DNA of 64,000 nucleotides from Sediminitomix flava (lineage in GTDB: Bacteria; Bacteroidota; Bacteroidia; Cytophagales; Flammeovirgaceae). Location: positions 496,001 to 560,000 of the forward strand of contig NZ_QGDO01000001.1 of assembly GCF_003149185.1 (NCBI RefSeq), given 5' to 3'. The notes under the pieces were generated by a model. That model was not told the origin of the DNA and did not search any database. It was given only the letters and a program-made list of their open reading frames with translations. A program made the position numbers and the translations under genes. Of this stretch, positions 51,583 to 61,284 are shown one piece after another (positions within the stretch are counted from its first letter, which is position 1; every line of letters begins with the position of its first letter).

Positions 51583-52914
51583 TTATGCTAATGGTGTAAC
51601 TTCTATAGTTTTCTTTTCTAAGAAACTGTTATACAAAGGCGATCTAAAACTAATTGGCCTCCCCTCCTTTTTTAACACATACGCCCATTCCATTACTCGT
51701 TTAGAATGAATTCGTAAACTCTCATCACTTAGAGCATCCATTTTTTCAACATCAATTGACTCTTTTTCAAAAAGTTTATGCTCTTTCAGTAGAAAATCAT
51801 CTTGAATCTTTCTGATCAGAGGTCCAAATGTTTTTTGAGTCTTATGATATCTAAGGTTTGCTTCTCTGATAAAATTTTCTGCTTTCCACCACAGTGAATC
51901 ATCTAAAAACCTTGAAGGCTCTGCATATAAGCCTTGATATATATTTTTCCCAGGAATAAAAAATGGTTTAAATATAGATACACAAGGCGATGATGTTCCC
52001 GTCATCCAACAAGTAGAGCGACTATTCTTTCGTAAAACCACTAACATTGATGATGCTGTTTGCCAAGCATTTTTTGTTCCTGAGGCATGTAAGCAAAAAT
52101 CTTTATTAGACGATCGAGCAGGGTGAAAATTTGATTCCTTAAAATGACATTTCAAAAGTTCAATTCCTGTACGGGGAGTGAGCGCTTCACTTAGTTTATT
52201 TGATAATAATTCTTCTTTGATTTTAGCATTGTCCTTTTCAAGGAAATTTAATTTTCTATTAAAAGATTCTTTAAAAGAAAAATTATCATCAATTTGTACA
52301 TTAAGTTTCTTCGCTAAACTGATAAGGTTTTCAGAATGCTTTTCATAATCTTTCCCTATGACATAAGTATCAGAAATTACTTGAAACTGATTTATTCTTT
52401 TATAAATCCATTCGTGTCCTACCGTTTCAATTATCCAAGCTTCTTCTGCATTTGAAATCACAAAAGTAGCATTACCATAAACGGGAAAAGCTTCAGAACC
52501 TTGATTTACATCCTGTCCATATTTTTCTAGTAATTCAATAACTAATGCGATAGCTTCTTGAGGATTTGAACACCTTTCTAAAATCAGTCTGCTAATATCT
52601 TGAGCTGTCAGTCCATCATTTTTTTGAAGAAATTTATTTTTACCTTCAACAACAGAACAAGCTACAGCTAAATCAAACTCATTCATACCCATCTCTGCAC
52701 CCCATAATTTATAAGGCTTACTGATTATAATCTCGTAAGTTGAACTAACTTGAGGTATAGATATAAAACTACACTCAACTTCTTTATCAAAATGATCAAC
52801 TCTTGGAATTCGGATTAAAGCTTGCCCCTCATTGATTGGACGATTAGCATTTTTCCCAATCATGACATGTCCTTCAGAAACTTCCTTCCCTAATGCTACA
52901 AAAATATTTCCCAT
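51583..52914 (-). CDS. Secernin/C69-like Ntn-hydrolase fold protein lacking the nucleophile Cys
   Basis: A 443-residue protein matching secernins and C69 dipeptidases along its length: FVALG...GHVMIGKNANRPINEGQALIRIPR, YKLWGAEMGMNEFDLAVACSVV, YGNATFVISNAEEAWIIETVGHEW and a late CLHASG...TASSMLVVL segment. In secernins the catalytic cysteine directly precedes FVA (for example in SCRN1); here the residue is Ile4 (M-G-N-I-F-V-A-L). The reading at the DNA level is unambiguous and there is no Cys elsewhere near the N terminus, so hydrolase activity by the usual mechanism is not expected. It may be a non-enzymatic relative or use another mechanism. No signal peptide; likely cytoplasmic. Confidence 0.85.
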   Translation of the reverse strand: MGNIFVALGKEVSEGHVMIGKNANRPINEGQALIRIPRVDHFDKEVECSFISIPQVSSTYEIIISKPYKLWGAEMGMNEFDLAVACSVVEGKNKFLQKNDGLTAQDISRLILERCSNPQEAIALVIELLEKYGQDVNQGSEAFPVYGNATFVISNAEEAWIIETVGHEWIYKRINQFQVISDTYVIGKDYEKHSENLISLAKKLNVQIDDNFSFKESFNRKLNFLEKDNAKIKEELLSNKLSEALTPRTGIELLKCHFKESNFHPARSSNKDFCLHASGTKNAWQTASSMLVVLRKNSRSTCWMTGTSSPCVSIFKPFFIPGKNIYQGLYAEPSRFLDDSLWWKAENFIREANLRYHKTQKTFGPLIRKIQDDFLLKEHKLFEKESIDVEKMDALSDESLRIHSKRVMEWAYVLKKEGRPISFRSPLYNSFLEKKTIEVTPLA

Positions 52915-53170
52915 AAACGGTTCCTAAAAAATGATGATATGATTAAGTCTTAAAATAACTCACTGTATTTTATATGAACTATCAAGCCTCAAGCTCTATA
53001 AATAAAAGCCTACTAAAACTTCTAAAAGTCTAACGAACTTCACCTTTCTAGAACAAAAAAGCACTATTTAGATAAATAATATTTACATTTTTCACACATG
53101 TAAACAAATCCTAATTATTTATCACTAAATTACCCCCATAAACGTGTGCATGAATGTAATTTACCCAAGA

Positions 53171-54742
53171 ATGAAGCACCTAATACTTTTACTACTTTTA
53201 ATAATATTTTTTCATTCTACGAAAACAAAGGCCCAAGAAGGGACTTCATATGCTATTAGTGGTCGTGGTGGAGTAGCTACGACTTTTGCTACAGATTATC
53301 AAAGTTTAGGCATAAATCCTGCCAATCTAGGTATAAGAAAAAGTTTTCGAGATCCTAAAATCACTATTGGTTCTATGGAAACGAGTCTTACTTTTTTTGC
53401 GGAAGCATTAAATAGACAAGACTTGTATAATTCTGTTTTTAAACCTGCAAACAGTCAATTCACTTATGAGGATAAAGTAAAAGCAGTTGATGCTTTCTCT
53501 AACACTGATTATTCAGTAAATGCAAACATATTACTTTTTGGTACGAGTATAAGTTTACCAAAAAAATGGGGAGGAATAGGTTTTGGTATTAAAGACCGAA
53601 TCACGACTTATATTAATATCTCTGAAAATGCTACAGAATTAGCTTTCCTAGGTGCAGCCGCTCAATTTTTCCCAGAGTTAGAATTATCATCTGGTGAAGT
53701 GATTGATAACCCAAGATTTTCAGGAAACTCCTCAGCCCCGCAACTTACAAATGAACAATTTGAAAGTATAGTCAGATCAGGTTATGGTTTAACCAATAAT
53801 AATAGTCCTATAACCCCCTTGACTTATGGCGAAGTCTTAGATGGGAGTCATATTTCAGCAAATTGGTATAGAGAATTCAACTTAAGTTATGGTGTTCAGT
53901 TAATTGACTCATATGATTTTGAATTATATATAGGATCAGGAGTTCGTTATTTAATGGGACTAATGATGTTGGATATAAAAGCTGAAAACAATGAGTTAAC
54001 TAGAAATTACATGGCTTTTTCGCCTTCTTTTGGTATCCAATTTGGAAACGATTCTGGCAATGTAACTGGTATTGCTCTAAATCCTGAGGAAAATAAAACA
54101 ATACCTCAACTTCTCGCAAACCCAACTCCAATTGGAGGAGGCATTGGCCTTGATTTTGGGATTCAAATGAGAATTTTTAGAAATCTTTCATTGGGTGCCT
54201 CTATCACTAATTTAGGAGAAATTACATGGGATGCAGATGTTAGACAATTTAATGCAAGTGGTACACTGCAGCAGTTTATTGGCCTAGGTTATAATAACTA
54301 TAATTTATTAGTAACAGACGGAGATTTTGGTTTTGGAGGTGATTCAGAGTCTTTTGAAACTCAACCTTTTGATCAAAAAACACTAACTATTCAGCTTCCT
54401 ACCATGTTAAGATTTGGTCTAAGCTATGAGTTCTTTAGACTTTATCATATTGGAATGGATGTCATTCTACCACAAAATGATGCACCTGGTAATCTTGCAG
54501 CTCCATATTATGCAATTGGAGGTGATTTTAGGCCTTCAAAAATATGGAAGCTATCTACAGGAGTTAATTGGGGAGGTAATAACGGAGCAAAAATAAATTT
54601 ACCTCTGGGTATCACCTATATTGGTCGAAAAGGTTTATATGAAGCTGGTATAGCTACACAAGATATTAGTACATACATAGCTGACTTAGGAAATGGTAGT
54701 ACATTTTCACTTGCCTTCGGATTCTTTAGATTAAAGCTTTAA
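53171..54742 (+). CDS. DUF5723-like outer-membrane protein (second)
   Basis: A 523-residue predicted outer-membrane barrel. The ATG at 53171 gives signal peptide MKHLILLLLLIIFFHSTKTKAQ; an in-frame ATG at 53144 would precede it by nine residues. The mature start GTSYAISGRGGVATTFATDYQSLGINPANLG has the Y-x-x-L-G-I-N-P-A-N element of DUF5723/PorV-like proteins. Later strands (FNLSYGVQLIDSYDFELYIGSGVRYLMG, GGIGLDFGIQMRIFRNLSLGASITNLGEI) fit a long barrel, ending in SLAFGFFRLKL. Possibly involved in outer-membrane transport or T9SS-linked surface functions; unproven. Confidence 0.85.
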   Translation: MKHLILLLLLIIFFHSTKTKAQEGTSYAISGRGGVATTFATDYQSLGINPANLGIRKSFRDPKITIGSMETSLTFFAEALNRQDLYNSVFKPANSQFTYEDKVKAVDAFSNTDYSVNANILLFGTSISLPKKWGGIGFGIKDRITTYINISENATELAFLGAAAQFFPELELSSGEVIDNPRFSGNSSAPQLTNEQFESIVRSGYGLTNNNSPITPLTYGEVLDGSHISANWYREFNLSYGVQLIDSYDFELYIGSGVRYLMGLMMLDIKAENNELTRNYMAFSPSFGIQFGNDSGNVTGIALNPEENKTIPQLLANPTPIGGGIGLDFGIQMRIFRNLSLGASITNLGEITWDADVRQFNASGTLQQFIGLGYNNYNLLVTDGDFGFGGDSESFETQPFDQKTLTIQLPTMLRFGLSYEFFRLYHIGMDVILPQNDAPGNLAAPYYAIGGDFRPSKIWKLSTGVNWGGNNGAKINLPLGITYIGRKGLYEAGIATQDISTYIADLGNGSTFSLAFGFFRLKL

Positions 54743-54771
54743 AAAAATTTAGTTTATATAAGATTAGATTA

Positions 54772-54809
54772 AGGATTCGAATTAAAATTAATTCGAATCC
54801 TATTTTTTT
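54772..54809 (+). terminator. Terminator after the second DUF5723-like gene
   Basis: Perfect 12-bp stem (54772-54783 with 54790-54801) followed by A then seven T. Confidence 0.9.
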
Positions 54810-54848
54810 GAGTAAGTAAAGTTGTTAGGAGAAGGAAGTAAAATATCT

Positions 54849-54856
54849 TAACTTTG
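54849..54856 (+). promoter_or_regulatory. -7 promoter element TAACTTTG of the DUF4290 gene
   Basis: Exact TAnnTTTG 40 nt before the ATG at 54896. A TTG at 54822-54824 could be the -33 element (24-nt spacing). Confidence 0.55.
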
Positions 54857-54895
54857 TTGAACGGTAATTATTACCCCTTAACGATATTTTGGATT

Positions 54896-55903
54896 ATGGA
54901 AAGAGAAGAAGATAAAACATACAACTATAATACAAGTCGTCCTCATTTGATCCTTAAAGAATATGGACGTAATGTTCAAATGTTGGCTGAATATATTTCA
55001 AATCTTGAAACAACTGAAGAGCGTACAAAATATGCATACACTTTGATCGAATTGATGAAACAATTAAATCCGAGTGTAAAAGATAATCAAGATAACCAAC
55101 AACGAATTTGGGATCATCTTCATGTAATGTCTGATTTCGATCTTGAAATTGAGGGACCTTTCCCAAAGCCTTCTCCAGAAATAATCCATAAGAAACCTGA
55201 GAAAATGGTTTACAACCAAAATCGTCTTAAATTCAGACATTATGGTCGTAACATTGAGATAATGATAGATTCTGTTGTTGAGGAAGAAGATCTTGAAAAT
55301 CAGAAAGAAGGCTTATATCAAATCTATAGTTTGATGAGATCTTTCTATTCATCTTTCCATAAGGAAAATATGGAAGCAGAGACAATCATCAAAAATATTG
55401 AAGTATTAGCAAATGGGCGTCTAAATGTACGTGAGATTATAGAAGAAGACCCTGATTACTTTAATCAGAAAAGACCAAATACGAAGTCTAACTCTGATAA
55501 TAAGTCTTCATCTCGTCAATCATCTAGACAAGGGAATAATAACTCTAGAAGAGCACAACTTCAGCCAAGACATACTCAAAGAAAAGGAAGTAATCCTCGA
55601 AATAAAGACAATAGAAAGCAGCAGTCTGGACAAAGTTCACAACAAAGACAAAGTCCTTCTTCATCTGTACAAAAGAATCCTAGGTCTAGATCGAATACCA
55701 ACATGAGACCTTCGACTGCGCCAAAACCAATACCTCAAAAGGCAGCTACACCTCCTGCACCAAAAGTAGTCACACCGTCTCCACAACCAACACCTCAACC
55801 ATCTTCGGGTTCGGGTAAAGTAGAGGATAAAGAATTAATGAGGCTCAAACAAGAAATTCTTGAAAGAAGAAAAAGAGAAGCTGAAAACCCTGATGAATAT
55901 TAG
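54896..55903 (+). CDS. DUF4290 family protein with long basic low-complexity tail
   Basis: A 335-residue cytoplasmic protein. The ATG at 54896 is chosen because a -7 box lies 40 nt upstream and residues before it are not conserved-looking; a TTG at 54854 is in frame. Residues about 1-185 are the DUF4290 domain of Bacteroidota (YNTSRPHLILKEYGRNVQML, FPKPSPEIIHKKPEKMVY, FRHYGRNIEIMID). Two similar E/H-Y-G-R-N-(V/I)-(Q/E)-x-(L/M) segments suggest an internal duplication. From about residue 200 follows a Ser/Arg/Gln/Asn/Pro-rich basic tail (SSSRQSSRQGNNNSRRA) and a final helix KEDKELMRLKQEILERRK in outline. Such a tail could bind nucleic acid. Function unknown. Confidence 0.88.
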   Translation: MEREEDKTYNYNTSRPHLILKEYGRNVQMLAEYISNLETTEERTKYAYTLIELMKQLNPSVKDNQDNQQRIWDHLHVMSDFDLEIEGPFPKPSPEIIHKKPEKMVYNQNRLKFRHYGRNIEIMIDSVVEEEDLENQKEGLYQIYSLMRSFYSSFHKENMEAETIIKNIEVLANGRLNVREIIEEDPDYFNQKRPNTKSNSDNKSSSRQSSRQGNNNSRRAQLQPRHTQRKGSNPRNKDNRKQQSGQSSQQRQSPSSSVQKNPRSRSNTNMRPSTAPKPIPQKAATPPAPKVVTPSPQPTPQPSSGSGKVEDKELMRLKQEILERRKREAENPDEY

Positions 55904-55924
55904 GACTCAATTTTCCCAGAATAA

Positions 55925-55964
55925 AAAAAAGTACAGTTTGAATATATTCAAACTGTACTTTTTT
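55925..55964. terminator. Bidirectional terminator between the DUF4290 gene and the coiled-coil protein gene
   Basis: Near-perfect 40-nt palindrome with A/T runs at both ends, centred at 55944/55945. Touches the stop codon of the minus-strand gene. Confidence 0.93.
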
Positions 55965-57202
55965 TATTTTAACTTATTATCATTAGAGTCATTTGTTCTT
56001 TCTAAAATATTATTAATCTCTTTCAGAAGATCAGGATTTGTCAAATCATTATGTTGCCATAAATTCATTTCATTTCTGATCAATTCAGACTCTTGAAGAG
56101 TATCAATATTACTTATATTTTCAGTAAGTTGTTCTAATTGATGAAGGAACTCACTACTTGACTCTAACATTTCTAAATCTTGTTTTCTATTGATATTTCT
56201 TTTCTGGAGCAGATTTAGTTTTTCGGTAGCTTTCTGTAATTTTTGACGTTGCTCGTGAGTGCTTTTAATCACTCTCATTTTTGCTAAAATTTGTTCGTAA
56301 GTCACTATCCTTGACTTTACAACTTTTATATTTTCTTTAGTAGATAGTATTAAATTTTTAGCAGCTTCAATCATATCTTCCGTAACACCTTCCAAAAATT
56401 CTTCATTCATACAGTATAAGAAGCGTCCATCCTCTTGTTGCCTTTGGTAAATCACTCCTTCACTGTAGGCATCCTTTCTAAAGATACTAAGGTGTTTTCT
56501 ATAGATAGATAAATGTATATCTTGAAGGTTACGTTCTAAATCTCTTATGAGAACCTTATCACTTAAGATTAACTTTTCCGTTTGTGAAGTGATCTTTTTG
56601 ACTTTCTCTTGAATAGTTGCTGTTGCCTCTGAAAAGCTTAACTTAAATTCTTTCAAAAAGAAAATAAAATCATCAGCTTCATATTCATATGCCTTAATAT
56701 CAATTCTAGTATTTAACTTCGAATAAAGAGTTAACCCAACAGGTTTATGTTCCCTCAATATTTCTTGAAGATTACATAATTTCAATTTTCTTCTCTGATT
56801 TACCTCTTTTCCATCCTTAAATCTTTTCTTATAAGTAAATTCAGCTTCAGCTATTTCTGAAAGAGGTATGATTTGAGTTTTAGATATAATTCCCTTTTTT
56901 ATCCTCACATTCCCATTATGAACTGAAATCATTCGCTTACTGAAAAACAAGATATCAGCTGAAAGCACTAAGAAAAAGGAAGAAAATAAGCCTAAAACTA
57001 TATTAATTAACACTGTCCAGTCTAATGAGATCGCAAAGTAGCCACATAACATTCCAATGATAGAAAAGAAGAAAAATAATCCTCTTTGCGTACCACTTCC
57101 ATTTAACATGATCTCGTTCGAAATATCCAATTTATCTTCTTTCATTACAATCCTATAGTCCTCAATTTGTGATTGATCTATATCAATATACAAAGGATTC
57201 AA
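55964..57202 (-). CDS. Two-helix membrane protein with PH-like and coiled-coil regions
   Basis: A 412-residue protein of unrecognised family. Residues 35-88 hold two transmembrane helices (GLFFFFSIIGMLCGYFAISL, LINIVLGLFSSFFLVLSADIL). Then comes a domain of strands (MISVHNGNVRIKKGIISKTQIIPLSEIAEAEFTY and DIKAYEYEADDFIFFLKEF) that resembles bacterial PH-like membrane-associated modules. From about residue 190 to the end it is helical with long coiled-coil stretches (ERNLQDIHLSIYRKHLSIF, HEQRQKLQKATEKLNLLQKRN). The long cytoplasmic coiled coil suggests a scaffold or sensor. No partner gene is evident. Confidence 0.8.
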   Translation of the reverse strand: MNPLYIDIDQSQIEDYRIVMKEDKLDISNEIMLNGSGTQRGLFFFFSIIGMLCGYFAISLDWTVLINIVLGLFSSFFLVLSADILFFSKRMISVHNGNVRIKKGIISKTQIIPLSEIAEAEFTYKKRFKDGKEVNQRRKLKLCNLQEILREHKPVGLTLYSKLNTRIDIKAYEYEADDFIFFLKEFKLSFSEATATIQEKVKKITSQTEKLILSDKVLIRDLERNLQDIHLSIYRKHLSIFRKDAYSEGVIYQRQQEDGRFLYCMNEEFLEGVTEDMIEAAKNLILSTKENIKVVKSRIVTYEQILAKMRVIKSTHEQRQKLQKATEKLNLLQKRNINRKQDLEMLESSSEFLHQLEQLTENISNIDTLQESELIRNEMNLWQHNDLTNPDLLKEINNILERTNDSNDNKLK

Positions 57203-57672
57203 AACAGGTAATTACCATTCAAGAAAAGGTACAAGTAATTCATCTTTATTGAATTAATTGACTTTGAACTCATGTAAATTATTATGATTTTCTAAGAACA
57301 TAATAGAATAACCTGTTCTCCCTCCCTCTATATATTTACAATTAAAATGAAATCTTAGTTTATGATTCATAAAAATAAGCCACTTCACATTACACGATTA
57401 AAACAAGGATTTAGCTAGGCAACTAATTTTAGTAAGTCAATCTGAGAATCTATTTCTATGATTCAGGTTTCCGAATTCACTTTTAGATTCAATCTTGAAC
57501 TAGGTTATCATTATATCCAGAAACAATGTTAACAATACCCAACATTCATTTCATTTCTTCAGTCAAATGGGTCTTATATTAATGCTCTAAATTATATTTT
57601 GGGGCTAACCTCCTAACTATAACAAGAGAAAATAACAATCACATTTACAAGCAAATTCACATACCAAATAAG
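57203..57672. other. Gene-free divergent region before the Wzz-like gene
   Basis: No ORF or strong hairpin. The 12-mer CTAACCTCCTAA at 57605-57616 is shared with the region before 33634, at a similar distance (57 versus 43 nt) from the start. Confidence 0.45.
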
Positions 57673-58737
57673 ATGAACGATCAACAAAAAAGTAAGGAAA
57701 ATAAGTCTCAAAATGAAGATGAAATTGACTTGATGGAAGTATTTTCATCTATTGGAAGAGGGATACAAGGGCTATCTAGTAGTATCGGAAATTTCTTCTT
57801 AGCAATTTTGATTTACTTTAGAAAGTTTTGCCTCAACTGGTATAAGTTTATTATACCAGCAATGCTAGTTGGGTTAGGTATAGGGATCTCATTTAACTTT
57901 ATCACTTACACTTCATATGAAAGTGAAGCAACTATAAAATCAACATTTCTAAAAGGTGCTAATTTTCTTAATGAAATTGACAAACTAGACAAACTATGTT
58001 CAGACCCGATTTCTTTAGCAAAGGTTCTAAATTTAGAAGATAGTGAAGCGATAAGTCTTAAATCTATAACAGCTCAAGGTTTTAATTCTGCCAACAACAT
58101 ATACGAACAATATGGAGCCAATGAAGAAACACTAATCATTAAAGACTCATTGATTAGATACGATTTAGTTAATGAAGAAATCTTTAAAGTAAATATTTCT
58201 ACTTATAATGAATTGTTAGAACCTACTAAAATTCAGTCTGCATTAAAGACTTACTTAGAAAACAATGAATATTTAGTTAAAGAGTTTGAGATCAATAAAA
58301 ATGGTTTGCTCAAAGAGAAAGCACTGATTGAAAATCAACTTGTAGAAATCAATAAACTTAGAGGAACTTTAAGTGAAGCTATAAAAGTTCGTATTGAAAA
58401 AGAAAAAGCAGGTGAAATTGATGACTCTGCAGTTCGTATAATGATGGACAATGGTAAGTCATCTTTAAAAAATGAAGATATACCAGTTATTTTATTAGAT
58501 AAAGATTTAGCGCTTACACAACAATTGAATGAAATTTCATCAGAACTTTACCTTACTGAAAAAATTCAGTTTATAACACCTTTTAATGCCTTTTACAGCA
58601 AATCATATTCAAGACCTACTTATGGTATTCTTGGTGCGAGTATAGGGTTTGGGATTATTTTTCTAATTGCAATTCTTTTAGATATAAACTCATTCCTTGA
58701 AAAGAAATCTAAAGAAAGTAACTACAAAAAATACTAA
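57673..58737 (+). CDS. Wzz-like polysaccharide chain-length determinant protein
   Basis: A 354-residue inner-membrane protein with one helix near the N terminus (FIIPAMLVGLGIGISFNFIT, about residues 60-80) and one near the C terminus (YGILGASIGFGIIFLIAILLDI, about 318-340). A long periplasmic helical domain lies between. The N-terminal acidic box DEIDLMEVFSSIGRGI is typical of Bacteroidota Wzz-type proteins. Such co-polymerases set the length of O-antigen or capsule chains. No glycosyltransferase cluster is present here, so the target polysaccharide is unknown. Confidence 0.85.
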   Translation: MNDQQKSKENKSQNEDEIDLMEVFSSIGRGIQGLSSSIGNFFLAILIYFRKFCLNWYKFIIPAMLVGLGIGISFNFITYTSYESEATIKSTFLKGANFLNEIDKLDKLCSDPISLAKVLNLEDSEAISLKSITAQGFNSANNIYEQYGANEETLIIKDSLIRYDLVNEEIFKVNISTYNELLEPTKIQSALKTYLENNEYLVKEFEINKNGLLKEKALIENQLVEINKLRGTLSEAIKVRIEKEKAGEIDDSAVRIMMDNGKSSLKNEDIPVILLDKDLALTQQLNEISSELYLTEKIQFITPFNAFYSKSYSRPTYGILGASIGFGIIFLIAILLDINSFLEKKSKESNYKKY

Positions 58738-58873
58738 TTGACTTCTTATACATCCTTGAGTTTCTCGTAGTCCAGCCTATTCAATAATTCCACATTTCTT
58801 GAAAAGAAATAATTGGGGATTATTTTCTAATTTTAAAAGTTCATAGCTTAAAGAATAGAAGATTCAATGTAAT

Positions 58874-59242
58874 ATGGGACGTAAAAAAGATAAAACAGAT
58901 CAAGGTGATTGGAAAGATAGATTAGGGATGGTTTTTTCTACTAATCCAGATTTTGAATATGAGTATGATGATGAAGAATCCATAGAAACACTACCTCCTC
59001 AACAGCAAAATTTAAAAGTAATGCTTGACTCAAAGGGAAGGAAAGGTAAAGCAGTTACTCTTGTTACTGGTTTTATAGGACAAGACGAAGATCTAAAGTC
59101 CTTAGGTAAAACCCTCAAAACTAAATGTGGTGTTGGAGGTAATACAAAAGATGGTGAAATTCTTATTCAAGGTGATTTCAGAGAAAAGATCTTCTTGATT
59201 CTAAAAGAGGATGGGTATAAAGTAAAAAAAGTAGGGGGCTAA
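58874..59242 (+). CDS. SUI1/eIF1-family translation factor (YciH-like)
   Basis: A 122-residue protein. Residues about 45-120 are a SUI1 domain ([56 protein letters not shown]), the fold of eukaryotic eIF1 and bacterial YciH, which binds the small ribosomal subunit and influences start-codon fidelity. The first about 45 residues are an acidic, disordered-looking extension ([20 protein letters not shown]). Located between Wzz and the BT_3928 gene, apparently alone. Confidence 0.93.
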   Translation: MGRKKDKTDQGDWKDRLGMVFSTNPDFEYEYDDEESIETLPPQQQNLKVMLDSKGRKGKAVTLVTGFIGQDEDLKSLGKTLKTKCGVGGNTKDGEILIQGDFREKIFLILKEDGYKVKKVGG

Positions 59243-59285
59243 ATCCTTATCTAGTGCTCTTAATTATATCAATAAAGGAGAAAAA

Positions 59286-59325
59286 AAAAGGTAGTGTAAT
59301 TTATGAATTACACTACCTTTTATTC
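59286..59325. terminator. Bidirectional terminator between SUI1 and the BT_3928-like gene
   Basis: Perfect 16-bp stem (59286-59301 with 59306-59321) with A/T runs on both sides. Confidence 0.95.
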
Positions 59326-59329
59326 TTTG

Positions 59330-60451
59330 TTATTTTACTACTTCTTTCACTAGAAATTTCTCTAGCTTCGGTAAGCTTGGCGTATCATTTACATGCCATT
59401 TTTTAATTACCTCAGCATCTTTTAATAATATCAAGCCTGGATTTGAACGAATCATAGCTTTTAGTAAAGTACCGTCTGCAATATAATATTTCACTTTAAG
59501 TGAATGATCGTTTAAATAAGCCTCAATATGATCAGGGTCTGCTGTATATACAATGGCCTCAACCTCCTTAGGTAATTTATCTAATAAATCAACTAAAGGA
59601 GCTAGTGTTTTCTCAGACTCTTTAGCCTTAGCTACACTTTCAATTATTATCAACAACTTTTGTCCTTCAAAGGTATCTCTAGTTACATCATTACCTTCTC
59701 TATCAGAGATATAATAATCTGTAATCTTAGGCATACAATCCTCTTCATTGATTGTTTTCATGTCCACAAAGATATATGAAGAATCTTGATAAGGATATTC
59801 TTTCATTTGGACTTCCTCACCATCTTTCTCCATAATATAAACATGCTCACACGGTACACTTCCAGACATCTGCTTTTCAATGTTTAAACCTACCGCATAA
59901 GGTCTAAAATCCCTGAATGGTAAATGTTGTAAACTGTAAAGAGCAGAACCAACACATGCAGAAAGACAAATCAACATCAGTGAAGTAGTTGTCACATTCT
60001 GATAATTAGAACGTTCTCTTTTTTGAAATAGTAAATAGCCAGTAAGTACTAACAATGCCAAATCTTTAAAGAACGATTCCCATGGCGTGAGCGGAATTGC
60101 ATCACCAAAACACCCACAATCTGTCACTTTATCAAATTGGGCTGAATAAAAAGTCAGAAAACCAAAGAATAATAAAATCAGAAATAAGCCCCAAAGGGTA
60201 AAAACTTTCCTGTATTGAATAATCAATGCTAAACCCAAACAAACTTCCAGAGTAGAAAGGAAGATTGACATCTGCATTGAATAAGGTACAAAGTGTTCAA
60301 AAAATGGAGAAAAGTCAGTACTAAAAACTTCAAAATATTCCTCCAACTTTATAGCAGTACCTGTAGGGTCATTTAGCTTTATAATACCAGAGAGTATAAA
60401 TGTTGCTCCAACAACCCAAGATATAACTGTATTTATGATACGTGACAACAT
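59330..60451 (-). CDS. BT_3928 family (DoxX/MauE-like) membrane protein
   Basis: A 373-residue protein. The N-terminal half has four helices of the DoxX/MauE type (VGATFILSGIIKLNDPTGTAIKLEEYF is the entrance motif) and the redox-like DCGCFGDAIPLTPWESF. The C-terminal half (about residues 190-370) is soluble and thioredoxin-like in layout (QKLLIIIESVAKAKESEK, GTLLKAMIRSNPGLILLKDAEVIKKWH). This two-part plan is specific for Bacteroidota. A role in membrane redox or methylamine dehydrogenase-like maturation is only analogy. Followed upstream on the same strand by DUF1599, and divergent to folP-cdaA, a conserved neighbourhood in this phylum as I recall it. Confidence 0.92.
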   Translation of the reverse strand: MLSRIINTVISWVVGATFILSGIIKLNDPTGTAIKLEEYFEVFSTDFSPFFEHFVPYSMQMSIFLSTLEVCLGLALIIQYRKVFTLWGLFLILLFFGFLTFYSAQFDKVTDCGCFGDAIPLTPWESFFKDLALLVLTGYLLFQKRERSNYQNVTTTSLMLICLSACVGSALYSLQHLPFRDFRPYAVGLNIEKQMSGSVPCEHVYIMEKDGEEVQMKEYPYQDSSYIFVDMKTINEEDCMPKITDYYISDREGNDVTRDTFEGQKLLIIIESVAKAKESEKTLAPLVDLLDKLPKEVEAIVYTADPDHIEAYLNDHSLKVKYYIADGTLLKAMIRSNPGLILLKDAEVIKKWHVNDTPSLPKLEKFLVKEVVK

Positions 60452-60506
60452 AATTTAATAACGTACGATGTACCAATTTTTTTATATCCTTTTGTATAAA
60501 GGATTT

Positions 60507-61055
60507 CTATTCATCTAAAAAACCATCTAAAATCAACGCAAACACAGCATAATTGATCATATCTTGATAGTTTGCATCAATTCCTTCCGAAACAAGTGTC
60601 TTTCCACTATTATCTTCTATCTGTTTGACACGAAGTAGCTTCATCAAAATAATATCTGTGATACTACTTACTCGCATACTTCTCCATGCTTCACCATAAT
60701 CATGATTCTTCTGAGACATCAAATCAAGCGTCTGTTTTGCATGTTTGTCATAATATTTCATGACTTCCTCAGCTCCTAATTCAAGCCTTTCATCATCTTT
60801 AAGCTCTAATTGGGTCAAAGCCATCAGACAATAATTAATAATACCAATAAATTCCCCTCTGATATCATCTTCGACAAGTTGTGTTCCTTTGTCTTGAATA
60901 GATCTAATTCTTTGTGCTTTAATAAAAATTTGATCTGTGATAGAAGGCAATCTTAAAATTCTCCAAGCAGTCCCATAATCAATGGTCTTTTTCTCAAATA
61001 ACGTTCTACAATGCCCAACTACTTGATGGAATTGTTCCTTGGTTGTTGTATTCAA
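60507..61055 (-). CDS. DUF1599 protein with internal duplication
   Basis: A 182-residue soluble protein made of two similar halves. Residues about 20-80 contain FEKKTIDYGTAWRILRLPSITDQIFIKAQRIRSI; residues about 105-165 contain MSQKNHDYGEAWRSMRVSSITDIILMKLLRVKQI. The DYG-x-AWR-x-(M/L)R-x-x-SITD pattern identifies DUF1599, a nucleotide-pyrophosphohydrolase-like helical fold. The reaction is unknown. It starts 55 nt before the BT_3928-like gene on the same strand, so the two are co-transcribed, back to back with folP. Confidence 0.95.
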   Translation of the reverse strand: MNTTTKEQFHQVVGHCRTLFEKKTIDYGTAWRILRLPSITDQIFIKAQRIRSIQDKGTQLVEDDIRGEFIGIINYCLMALTQLELKDDERLELGAEEVMKYYDKHAKQTLDLMSQKNHDYGEAWRSMRVSSITDIILMKLLRVKQIEDNSGKTLVSEGIDANYQDMINYAVFALILDGFLDE

Positions 61056-61284
61056 AGTTTCGAAGTATTTAAATGTTTGTTTTTAAAATATTTTTCAATC
61101 AAAAAATTCAAACTACAAGTCTATGAAAAAATGTGCATGAATAAAATGATTTGATCTATTGCTGAATTTTCAGTTAGAAGTATCTAAATTTACAAGTCCT
61201 TTTTTAAAAAGGAAACCCTTAGAGGACTTGTTCGCATTATATAATTCAATTCCTCAAAATTTAGTCTAAAATCATATTTTTACC

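Noticed and set aside
55925-55964. Long palindrome considered as an attachment site or IS end
   Set aside because: It sits between two convergent stops with A/T runs, as do the other bidirectional terminators of this window; no flanking duplications or transposase.
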